A stretch of 25,276 nucleotides of DNA from CAZCAC01 sp964496575 (lineage in GTDB: Bacteria > Planctomycetota > UBA1135 > GCA-002686595), in assembly GCA_964496575.1 (NCBI GenBank), contig CAZCAC010000129.1, positions 1 to 25,276 of the forward strand. The letters are read 5' to 3'. A program made the translations under genes and the position numbers. Of the stretch, positions 1 through 6,589 are shown one piece after another (the first letter of the stretch is position 1; every line of letters starts with the position of its first letter). Below the pieces are notes generated by a model. It was not told the DNA's origin. It saw only the letters and a list, made by a program, of their open reading frames with translations, and did not search any database.

Positions 1-55
1 CCCTCCGCGATCTCTGCGCTGAAACTCCGCGATCTCCGCTACCTCTGCGGCCTCT
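1..55. repeat. Degenerate CTCCGCGATCTC / CTCTGCG repeat tract
   Basis: The 12-mer CTCCGCGATCTC occurs at 3-14 and again at 25-36, separated by a GCTGAAA-like piece, and related CTCTGCG words occur at 13-18 and 43-50. This resembles the dispersed intergenic element seen in many environmental bacterial genomes (alternating CTCTGCG / GGTGAAA words, or CGCAGAG on the other strand). It abuts the 3' end of the minus-strand gene that stops at 59. Only one edge is visible, so the full length and boundaries are unknown. Its identity as that element is from memory. Confidence 0.45.
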
Positions 56-58
56 TCC

Positions 59-1366
59 TCACCGATCAGCCCCAGTCCCCCGCCCGAACACCAGCGTCAG
101 CTGCGCGCCGATCAGCGGGTACGTCGAGCGGACCCGATAGCCCCGGAACTCCTCCGGCGTCCACTCCAGGCGATCGCAGGCGTGGGCCAGGAGCTCGCCG
201 TAGCGCGCGAACTCGACCAGGCGGGCGCGCTGCAGCCCGGTTCCCAGGTGCTCGACCGTCTCGGTGCTCCGCCGCAGGTCGAGACGGCGTGCCGGGTCCT
301 CCGCGACCGCGGGGCCTCGGCCGGCGGTGTCGTAGATCAGGAGCTCGGGGCCGCACCCGGGGAAGACGTCACGGTGCACCAGGAGGTCGAAGACCTTCTT
401 GTGGGTGGCGAACTCGGGGATGGTGAAGAAGAACGGGGCCTGTTCCTTCCCGCCCGGCACGACGTGGGCGATCTCCGAGCGGTTGACCTCGGCCAGGACC
501 AGGTCGACGGTCGAGGAGGGGCCGAAGCCGGTAGGGCCGAGCGAGTACTGCACGAAGTTGCCGTAGACCTCCGCCGCGAGGGGGGCCGGAGCCGCCGCGC
601 AGTACTCGTCCAGGCGGACCGAGTGCATCCCGTCGACCGCGATCTCGCCCTCGAGATTGGTCGGCTGGCGGGGGGCCGCCGTCGGGGGATCCCCGGAGCT
701 CGATTCCCCACTCGAGGGAGTGACCATGCGCCGAGTGCCCATCTTGACCACCGCCTCCGGACGAAGGCGGTCGATCCCCAGCAGGCATTCGATCAGCACG
801 ATATCGAGCCGCGAGGGGTCTTCCGCCGAGGGGTGGAGGAGGATCGACGTCAGCGAGAACCCACAGGACACGCCGTCGAGCTCGGCCCTCGCCTTGAAGA
901 TCGCCTGGCGCCGCTGGGCCTCGAACTCCTTGCGCTCCTCGGGTAGCCAGGCGGTCAGCATCGCCTTGAGCGCACTGCGATCCCCCGCCTCGGTACGGAT
1001 CAACTCGTCGAATCTCCCGACGGCGGATTCGGCGGCGGAGCACGCCTCGTCCCCGACCCCCTTCCGGCGAGCCCCTTCGATGATCCGGCGCAGCGGGTTC
1101 GGCCCGGGGATGAGCTGGAGCACCGCGATCGGGTCGGACTGAGCGAGGGCCTTGAGGAGACGGCTGGCGGTGACGACGGTGAGCCCCAGCTCGTCCGCCA
1201 GGATCTGGGGACCCACGGGGCGGCGGGGGAGCTGGGCCAGGACCACCCCCAGGGTCTCGGCCAGGGCGACACCCAGGCTCTCGGCCCTCGCGCGGAGTCG
1301 GTTGCCGGCGAGGTCGGCTTCCGCCGGAGCGGGGCGGGGGAGGCTGTCGATGGGGTCGTCGCTCAT
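59..1366 (-). CDS. HTH-like protein, paralogue of the 21128-22375 gene
   Basis: Family not recognised by name. The 435-residue protein has an N-terminal segment (about residues 25-100) with a helix-turn-helix look: LADELGLTVVTASRLLKAL at about 56-74 resembles the recognition region of IclR/GntR-type winged helices. A charged helical segment follows to about 210, then a low-complexity Ser/Pro/Gly linker (about 213-240), then a C-terminal domain containing LVLAEVNRSE and LLVHRDVFPG. No signal peptide or membrane segment is seen. It aligns over most of its length with the gene at 21128-22375 (TASR, IPGP/VPGP, RRQ.AFKA.AEL.GVS, LDE.C, DLVLAEV, DLL.H.DV.P). The ATG at 1366 is preceded by CCAGCC, as in the paralogue, with no clear Shine-Dalgarno. 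It diverges from the secreted-protein gene at 1669. A transcriptional regulator is inferred from the HTH and gene order. Confidence 0.75.
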   Translation of the reverse strand: MSDDPIDSLPRPAPAEADLAGNRLRARAESLGVALAETLGVVLAQLPRRPVGPQILADELGLTVVTASRLLKALAQSDPIAVLQLIPGPNPLRRIIEGARRKGVGDEACSAAESAVGRFDELIRTEAGDRSALKAMLTAWLPEERKEFEAQRRQAIFKARAELDGVSCGFSLTSILLHPSAEDPSRLDIVLIECLLGIDRLRPEAVVKMGTRRMVTPSSGESSSGDPPTAAPRQPTNLEGEIAVDGMHSVRLDEYCAAAPAPLAAEVYGNFVQYSLGPTGFGPSSTVDLVLAEVNRSEIAHVVPGGKEQAPFFFTIPEFATHKKVFDLLVHRDVFPGCGPELLIYDTAGRGPAVAEDPARRLDLRRSTETVEHLGTGLQRARLVEFARYGELLAHACDRLEWTPEEFRGYRVRSTYPLIGAQLTLVFGRGTGADR

Positions 1367-1437
1367 GGCTGGGAGGCTACCACTTCTGCGCCTCTTCTCC
1401 AGATAATATGCATTTCTAGCGCTCTACGGGCTATTCC

Positions 1438-1448
1438 TTTCCAGGAAA
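1438..1448. promoter_or_regulatory. Candidate operator palindrome TTTCCAGGAAA
   Basis: A perfect dyad centred on 1443, extendable to CTTTCCAGGAAAG (1437-1449). It lies between the divergent HTH-like gene and the secreted-protein gene. The equivalent intergenic region of the paralogous pair has TTGCCAGGCAA at 22630-22640, giving a shared TTNCCAGGNAA. The distance from the centre to a following GATCTC is 30 nt here and 29 nt there. A likely binding site for the adjacent HTH-like protein, by inference. Confidence 0.5.
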
Positions 1449-1472
1449 GCACCTGAGAAAATTTCCCGATAC

Positions 1473-1501
1473 GATCTCCCGCTGTCACCGAGACCTGCTA
1501 C
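1473..1501 (+). promoter_or_regulatory. Candidate promoter, GATCTC-17-TGCTAC
   Basis: GATCTC at 1473-1478 and TGCTAC at 1496-1501 are separated by 17 nt, a -35/-10-like spacing. The same pair with a 16-nt spacer is at 22664-22691 in front of the other CPCGN-module gene, and words between them (GTC.CCG.GA) are also alike. TGCTAC is a plausible -10 element. GATCTC is not a sigma70 -35 consensus, so an alternative sigma factor or an activator-dependent promoter is possible. Predicted transcription start is about 1508. Confidence 0.5.
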
Positions 1502-1668
1502 ACCGGGGACGGCGACCGAGGGCTCCGGCTCCCGGTGGACGCCCGGGCGCAGCTCGCTCCGGGGCCCACCGATCCGATCCGGCGCGCCGACGGATCCTCT
1601 CGCCCATCCCGGCCGGCGACCACTTCGCCCGGGGCATGAACCGAGAACCAGATCACAACCAGAACCCG

Positions 1669-3480
1669 ATGAACAACCTCAGCATCACCCGGATCCCCGC
1701 GGCCCTCGGGGCCATCGGCCTGCTGGCGAGCGCCGCCCAGGCCCAGACGATCACGCCCCTCGTCGAGGAGGGCGACGTGCTCTCCATGGGCACCGTCACC
1801 TCCATCTACAACATGGACGTCAACGATCTCGGCCAGTGGCTGGTCGAGCTCGACACGGACAACGCCGACTCGAAGCTGGACAACGCCACGCTCCTCAACG
1901 GGACGGAGATCTACGCCGAGGGCACGAACCTGGGCATCCCCGCGTCGCACGCCGCCAACTGGGTCTACGACTCGTACATCGACACGCTCGACATCAACGA
2001 CAACGGCGACTACATGGTGCTCATGAACGCCGAGGACGTGGGGGGAACCCTTCCCGACACCAAGCTCTTGATCTGGACCAGCGGGATGTCGGGCACCAGC
2101 TACGTGCTCATGGAGCAGGGTGCCACGCCCAACACCGTCGCCGGTGAGCCGGCGGGCGCGGTCTGGGACTCGATCGCCGAGGTCTGGCAGAACAACAACA
2201 ACGAGCTCATCGTCGCCGGTCGCTCCAGCTCCGACGACGACGACATGCTGGTTCGCATCGACCACGACGGCGCGGGCAACATCACCAGCCAGACGCTGTT
2301 CGCGATCGACAACGTGATCCACAACGTGGCCTTCCCCCCCTCGGATGGAGTCCACGCCGACACCGTTCAGGGCTTCACCGTCTCCAAGCAGAACATCGCC
2401 TTCAACAACGCCGGCGAGAAGTTCTTCTACGTCGACGACCAGAGCTACGGCAGCGGTGGGACGGTCGACTACACCGACGTCGACAGCCACTACTACATCG
2501 ACACCACCGAGGTCGCCTGGGAATTCGACACCGCTCCGACCCCGGACGGTCCCTACCCGTTCAACCACCTCTCCAGCGCCGAGGTCGACATCAACGACGC
2601 CGGTGACTGGGTCGCCATCTGGGACGACGACGGTCCGACCGACCGTGACTTCTTCCTCTGCTACAACGGCACGGTCCTCCAGCAGGAAGGCTCGCCGCCC
2701 CCCGGCATTGGCGGTGGTTTCGTCATCACCGGCTCCTCCTGGGGGCACGTCCAGATCAGTGACTTTGGCGACATCATGTGGATGTGCGACTGGGACGATG
2801 CGAATACCGACATCGACTCCGGTCTCTACCGCAACGACGACCTCCTCGTCCAGGAAGGCGTGTCGGATATCGGTGGAGTCCTCATCGATACCATCAGCTC
2901 GAGCGCGGACGGCTCGGCCACGAGCGACAACGGCCAGTATCACGTCCACGAGTTCACCCTCGCGGACGGTGTCGAAGGCGCGTACCTGATCGAGTTCGAC
3001 ATCTACCCGACCCTCTGCCCGGGTGACGGATCCGGCACGGCGTGCCCCTGTGGCAACAACAACGACGGCACCGTCGAGGACGCCGGCTGCGCGAACGGCC
3101 AGTACACCTCCGGGGCCCTGCTGACCGCCTCCGGTACCTCCAGCCTCAGCAACGACACCCTGGTCCTGCACGGTTCCTACACCGAGCACAACCAGTTCGG
3201 CCTCTACTTCCAGGCGAACAATAACCTCACCCCGGGCCAGATCTGGGGCGACGGCCTCCGCTGCGCCGGCGGCGAGCTGAAGCGGCTCGGCACCGTCAAC
3301 TCCGACGGCACCGGCTCCTCCGACACCACCGGATACGGCTACACGATCTCCTCCAAGGCGGGCAACATCGCTCCGGGCGACACCAAGTTCTACCAGCTCT
3401 GGTACCGCAACCCGCTCGGCTCTCCCTGCGCCGCCGACTTCAACGCCTCCAATGGCGTGGAAGTCACCTGGATTCCGTGA
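1669..3480 (+). CDS. Secreted repeat protein with C-terminal CPCGN module
   Basis: The 603-residue product starts with a Sec signal peptide (hydrophobic ALGAIGLLASAAQAQ, likely cleaved after AQA). Residues about 30-440 hold degenerate repeats built on an N-D-x-G-x-W/Y pattern (VNDLGQWLV, INDNGDYMV, FNNAGEKFF, INDAGDWVA, ISDFGDIMW), suggesting a beta-propeller or stacked beta fold. The C-terminal module (about 450-603) starts CPGDGSGTACPCGN and ends in GSPCAADFNASNG and TWIP; it is nearly superimposable on the C-terminus of the 22816 protein. The first in-frame ATG is at 1636, but the signal peptide fits ATG 1669 better; neither has a clear Shine-Dalgarno. The protein is acidic and Asp/Asn rich, suggesting calcium binding. 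Exported or surface role likely; specific function unknown. Confidence 0.85.
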   Translation: MNNLSITRIPAALGAIGLLASAAQAQTITPLVEEGDVLSMGTVTSIYNMDVNDLGQWLVELDTDNADSKLDNATLLNGTEIYAEGTNLGIPASHAANWVYDSYIDTLDINDNGDYMVLMNAEDVGGTLPDTKLLIWTSGMSGTSYVLMEQGATPNTVAGEPAGAVWDSIAEVWQNNNNELIVAGRSSSDDDDMLVRIDHDGAGNITSQTLFAIDNVIHNVAFPPSDGVHADTVQGFTVSKQNIAFNNAGEKFFYVDDQSYGSGGTVDYTDVDSHYYIDTTEVAWEFDTAPTPDGPYPFNHLSSAEVDINDAGDWVAIWDDDGPTDRDFFLCYNGTVLQQEGSPPPGIGGGFVITGSSWGHVQISDFGDIMWMCDWDDANTDIDSGLYRNDDLLVQEGVSDIGGVLIDTISSSADGSATSDNGQYHVHEFTLADGVEGAYLIEFDIYPTLCPGDGSGTACPCGNNNDGTVEDAGCANGQYTSGALLTASGTSSLSNDTLVLHGSYTEHNQFGLYFQANNNLTPGQIWGDGLRCAGGELKRLGTVNSDGTGSSDTTGYGYTISSKAGNIAPGDTKFYQLWYRNPLGSPCAADFNASNGVEVTWIP

Positions 3481-3520
3481 TCGAAGTCTGACCGTCGGGG
3501 GTTTCCCCCAGTCTCTCCTG

Positions 3521-3551
3521 GGGACGCCGCTCTCTCCGCGGCGTCCCTTTT
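3521..3551 (+). terminator. Intrinsic terminator after the secreted repeat protein
   Basis: A perfect 10-bp stem, GGGACGCCGC (3521-3530) paired with GCGGCGTCCC (3538-3547), has a 7-nt loop TCTCTCC and is followed by TTTT. It lies 40 nt after the stop at 3480 and upstream of the next gene's ribosome binding site. Confidence 0.85.
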
Positions 3552-3574
3552 CGTGTGCCAGTGGAGTCCGTACG

Positions 3575-4162
3575 ATGCGAGACATGACTCGACCCCCTTC
3601 CTTCACCAAGGCCGGCAGCGTCCTGGTCGTGGTCGACATCCAGGAGCTGTTCCGCTCGGTGATCTCCGACATGGAGATGGTGATCGCCAACTCTTCCCGG
3701 CTGGCACGCTTCTGTGAGGAGCTGTCGATCCCGATCGTGGTCACCGAGCAGTACCCCGAGAAGCTCGGCGCCACGGTGGGGGAGGTGCGCGAGGCCCTGA
3801 AGGTCTGGGAGCCGATCGAGAAGCTCGCGTTCTCCTGCGGCGGCTCCGCCGAGTTCCGCGCGCGGCTGAAGGCTCTCGGTCGCCAGCAGGTGATCGTCTG
3901 CGGCATCGAGACGCACGTCTGCGTCTACCAGACGGTGCGCGATCTCCTGCGCGAGGGCTACCAGGTCGGCCTCGCCGCCGACGCCGTATCGTCACGATTG
4001 CCGATGAGCCGGACGATCGGCCTGGAGGCGATGCGCGATCTCGGGGCGCAGATCGTGTCCACCGAGCTGCTGATGTTCGAGATCCTGGAGGTCGCGCTGA
4101 CCGACGACTTCCGGGCGGTGTCGGGGATCCTGAGGGAGAACCCGGTGCCGGCCTCGGGATGA
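3575..4162 (+). CDS. Isochorismatase-family cysteine hydrolase
   Basis: A 195-residue protein of the isochorismatase-like hydrolase superfamily, close in pattern to the YcaC/ISOC-type branch. The family triad is visible: Asp21 in VVVDIQELF, Lys83 in IEKLAFSC, and Cys116 in IETHVCVYQTVRDLL. Members hydrolyse amide or vinyl-ether bonds (nicotinamide, ureidoacrylate, isochorismate); the substrate cannot be assigned. ATG 3575 is chosen because GTGGAG (3561-3566) lies 8 nt upstream; a second in-frame ATG is at 3584. It is a single gene flanked by a terminator upstream and a promoter region downstream. No signal peptide, so cytoplasmic. Length is normal for the family. Confidence 0.9.
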   Translation: MRDMTRPPSFTKAGSVLVVVDIQELFRSVISDMEMVIANSSRLARFCEELSIPIVVTEQYPEKLGATVGEVREALKVWEPIEKLAFSCGGSAEFRARLKALGRQQVIVCGIETHVCVYQTVRDLLREGYQVGLAADAVSSRLPMSRTIGLEAMRDLGAQIVSTELLMFEILEVALTDDFRAVSGILRENPVPASG

Positions 4163-4315
4163 GCCGACCGCTCTGCCCGAGCGCCTGCCCCCGCGGGGTG
4201 CCCGGAGCCCCTCGGTCCACCTCTCAAGTAAAAGCGACATCCTTGTTTTCTTGGCCACCAGGACGGGTCCAAGGGGCGATCCGGCGCACTCCAGAGTCGT
4301 TTGTATGGTTTGTCC

Positions 4316-4346
4316 TTGACCCCTATGGGCCGGGTGGAGGTATAAA
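4316..4346 (+). promoter_or_regulatory. Candidate sigma70-like promoter of the respiratory operon
   Basis: TTGACC (4316-4321) and TATAAA (4341-4346) are separated by 19 nt, slightly long for sigma70. The area is AT-richer than its surroundings. A start near 4353 would leave a leader of about 35 nt before ATG 4388. The rest of 4163-4315 shows nothing I can identify. Confidence 0.5.
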
Positions 4347-4370
4347 ACTGGACATCCTCATCCAGATTAT
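4342..4370. promoter_or_regulatory. Candidate Rrf2-type operator overlapping the -10
   Basis: An imperfect inverted repeat: ATAA (4342-4345) and CTGGA (4348-4352) on the left face TCCAG (4361-4365) and TTAT (4367-4370) on the right. The inner arms are 8 nt apart. The outer and inner arms are one nucleotide out of register with each other. The size, AT-rich outer arms and position over the -10 suit a repressor of the Rrf2 family. It does not match the published NsrR or IscR consensus sequences exactly. Confidence 0.4.
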
Positions 4371-4387
4371 GCGGATCCGGCCCCTTC

Positions 4388-4879
4388 ATGTTCACCCAGA
4401 CCTCCGAATACGCCCTGCGCGCCGTCGCCTGGATGGCCGGGGATTCGGAGAAGGTCTACACGACGGGGGAGATCGCGGAGGGCACGAAGGTCCCCACGAG
4501 CTACCTCTCCAAGGTGCTGCAGACCCTGGCCCGAGCCGGCCTCGTGCGCTCCCAGCGGGGTCTCGGCGGGGGCTTCTCGCTGGCCCGCCGGCCCGAGGAG
4601 CTGACCGTCCTGGGGGTGATCGAGGTGGTAGACCCGCTGCCGCGGATCGAGCACTGTCCGCTCGGCTCTTCCTGTCACGCGGAGGGGCTCTGCAAGCTGC
4701 ACGCTGCGCTGGACGAGGCGATGTCGCTCGTCGAGGACTGCCTGAGAAAGGCGACGATCGCATCCTTGCTCTCGGACCTGCCGAGCGAGAGCGCCTTCGG
4801 TCTGCCCCGGCCGGAGGGAGGAACGGACTCGACGCAACCATCGGAGGGACTGTCGGAGGATTCGAAGGATGAGAGCTGA
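4388..4879 (+). CDS. Rrf2-family Fe-S transcriptional regulator (NsrR/IscR-like)
   Basis: A 163-residue protein with the Rrf2 winged helix: TSEYALRAVAWMA at the start, GEIAEGTKVPTSYLSKVLQTLARAG as the helix-turn-helix, and the wing RGLGGGFSLAR. The cluster-binding loop has Cys90, Cys96 and Cys102 (C-x5-C-x5-C) plus His105, reproducing the ligand spacing of E. coli IscR (C92, C98, C104, H107). NsrR proteins share the three-cysteine pattern. It is the first gene of a nitrate/nitrite respiratory cluster, so an NO- or redox-sensing NsrR-like role is the best inference; no isc/suf genes are nearby. A Ser/Asp/Glu-rich tail (about 135-163) is disordered. Its end overlaps the next start by 11 nt, indicating co-transcription and probable autoregulation through the dyad at 4342-4370. 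Confidence 0.9.
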   Translation: MFTQTSEYALRAVAWMAGDSEKVYTTGEIAEGTKVPTSYLSKVLQTLARAGLVRSQRGLGGGFSLARRPEELTVLGVIEVVDPLPRIEHCPLGSSCHAEGLCKLHAALDEAMSLVEDCLRKATIASLLSDLPSESAFGLPRPEGGTDSTQPSEGLSEDSKDES

Positions 4880-5594
4880 GAACCACGTCGCCACCCCACT
4901 GCTGGGCGGGAGCCGGAGGGGGGCCGCCACCCTGGACGCGCTCCTGATCGGGCCGATCCTGCTCGGCCTGGCGGCGTTCATGTACCTCGGACCGAACCTG
5001 CTCGACATCCCCGAGGGGCGGGACAGTGCGGTTCACCGCTCCCTGATCGATACCACTCCGCGACGCGTGGCTCTCTCGGATCCGCCGATGATCCTGGTCA
5101 ACGGCTTCGAGCGCACGTGCATGGATTGCCACCGCGTCTTTCCGGCCAAGGACATCGCGCCGGAGGAGCTCCTGCAGCACCGGCACATCGTGCTCGACCA
5201 CGGGATCAACGATCTCTGCCGCAACTGCCACGACGTGACGGACCGTGACCGCCTCGTCCTGCGCGGCGGCGAGACGATCGGCTACGAAGAGGTCGAGCTC
5301 CTGTGCGCGAAGTGCCACGGCCCGACCTACCGCGACTGGGAGGTCGGCGCACACGGTCGCGTCAACGGCTACTGGGACTCGACCCGCGGGGAGATGAAGC
5401 GGCTCGGGTGCACGCAGTGCCACGACCCGCACGATCCCCGAGTGCCGGCGATGAACCCGGTGCGGCCGTTGCCGGGACCGAACACGCTGCGCATGGGCGA
5501 GCACCCCGCCCAGACCGAGGCGGAGCACGGAGGAGAGCACGACCCGCTGCGCGAGGCGCTGCAACGGGATCAGCAGGCGGAAGGAGCGCACTGA
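4869..5594 (+). CDS. Membrane-anchored tetraheme c-type cytochrome
   Basis: A 241-residue protein with one N-terminal membrane anchor (about residues 24-43, ALLIGPILLGLAAFMYLG) and four CXXCH heme c sites: Cys84 (CMDCH), Cys117 (CRNCH), Cys146 (CAKCH) and Cys181 (CTQCH). The C-terminal 45 residues are polar and heme-free. GGAGG at 4855-4859 lies 9 nt before the ATG, and the start sits inside the regulator gene. It is followed, with a one-base stop/start overlap, by a ferredoxin and then an NrfD-type membrane protein. That order is typical of modules moving electrons between the quinone pool and periplasmic enzymes. Proposed role: periplasm-facing electron carrier between the quinol module and the octaheme cytochrome. 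The family is not one I can name. Confidence 0.88.
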   Translation: MRAENHVATPLLGGSRRGAATLDALLIGPILLGLAAFMYLGPNLLDIPEGRDSAVHRSLIDTTPRRVALSDPPMILVNGFERTCMDCHRVFPAKDIAPEELLQHRHIVLDHGINDLCRNCHDVTDRDRLVLRGGETIGYEEVELLCAKCHGPTYRDWEVGAHGRVNGYWDSTRGEMKRLGCTQCHDPHDPRVPAMNPVRPLPGPNTLRMGEHPAQTEAEHGGEHDPLREALQRDQQAEGAH

Positions 5595-6589
5595 TGAGCG
5601 AGCACGAGGAGCTCTACGAGGGGCACTTGACCCGGCGCAGCTTCATCGGCGGCGCCCTGGGGACCGTGGGAGGCGCGGCGGCGGTCGCGGCGGCGGTGAG
5701 TCCGCTGCGCGACTACGACACCAGCGAGCTGACCGTCGAGCACTTCCTCCAGAAGCACTACAAGGAGCTAACCGCCGAGGAGATGGAGGTCGTTCTCGAG
5801 CGCATCCGCGGCGAGGTCGAGGCCCGCCATGGCGTGCGCCCGAACCTGCGTGACGTTGAGCCGACTGACGGGGTGGAGTTCGTGTACGCCCTCGACCTCG
5901 GCCGCTGCATCGGCTGTCGGCGCTGCGTGCACGCCTGCGTGGCCGAGAACAACCAGAGCCGGAACCCGGAGATCCAGTACATCCGCGTGCTCGAGATGCC
6001 GCGCGGCAGCGTCGACGTCGAGCGAGGGAATCACCACTACGACCGGCCAAAGGTCCCCTCCGAGGACCACTACTACATGCCGGTCCAGTGCCACCAGTGC
6101 GCGAACCCGCCCTGCGTCAAGGTCTGCCCCTGCGAGGCGACCTGGCAGGAGCCGGACGGGGTCACGGTCATCGACTACAACTGGTGCATCGGCTGCCGGT
6201 ACTGCGAAGCCGCCTGCCCCTACTGGGCGCGGCGCTTCAACTGGGCCGCGCCGGAGCTGCCGACCGAGGACCTGAACCCGGAGATGTCCTACCTCTCCAA
6301 CCGCCCCCGATCGCAGGGCGTGATGGAGAAGTGCACTTTCTGCCTTCACCGCACGCGGGAGGGCAAGATGCCCGCCTGCCTCGAAGTCTGCCCGGTCGGC
6401 GCGCGCAAGTTCGGGAACGTGCTCGACCCCGGAAGCGACGTCTCGCGGATCCTCCAGGACAAGCACGTCTTCATCCTGAAGCAGGACGTGGGCACCTTGC
6501 CCCGCTTCTTCTACTTCTACGACGACAGCTACAACCGGAACATCCAGCGGACTACCGGCGCGCCGATCGACGGGGGTGAAGCCCGATGA
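5594..6589 (+). CDS. Tat-exported 4x[4Fe-4S] ferredoxin subunit (NrfC/DsrO-like)
   Basis: A 331-residue iron-sulfur protein. The N-terminus has a twin-arginine motif (TRRSFIGG) followed by an Ala/Gly-rich hydrophobic stretch, so it is probably exported folded. Sixteen cysteines form four clusters: CIGCRRCVHAC, CHQCANPPCVKVCP, CIGCRYCEAACP, and CTFCLHRTREG...PACLEVCP. This arrangement is that of NrfC, PsrB, HybA and DsrO electron-transfer subunits. The start ATG 5594 overlaps the upstream TGA by one base, with AAGGAG (5581-5586) 7 nt before it; an upstream open extension of this frame to about 5303 is not coding. The 3' end overlaps the NrfD-like gene by 4 nt. It should carry electrons between the NrfD quinone site and the periplasmic cytochromes. 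Confidence 0.93.
   Translation: MSEHEELYEGHLTRRSFIGGALGTVGGAAAVAAAVSPLRDYDTSELTVEHFLQKHYKELTAEEMEVVLERIRGEVEARHGVRPNLRDVEPTDGVEFVYALDLGRCIGCRRCVHACVAENNQSRNPEIQYIRVLEMPRGSVDVERGNHHYDRPKVPSEDHYYMPVQCHQCANPPCVKVCPCEATWQEPDGVTVIDYNWCIGCRYCEAACPYWARRFNWAAPELPTEDLNPEMSYLSNRPRSQGVMEKCTFCLHRTREGKMPACLEVCPVGARKFGNVLDPGSDVSRILQDKHVFILKQDVGTLPRFFYFYDDSYNRNIQRTTGAPIDGGEAR

Noticed and set aside
1498..3906. Minus-strand open frame of about 802 codons across the secreted repeat protein and the hydrolase
   Set aside because: It spans two plus-strand genes and a terminator; its composition is an antisense image of the Asp-rich repeats.
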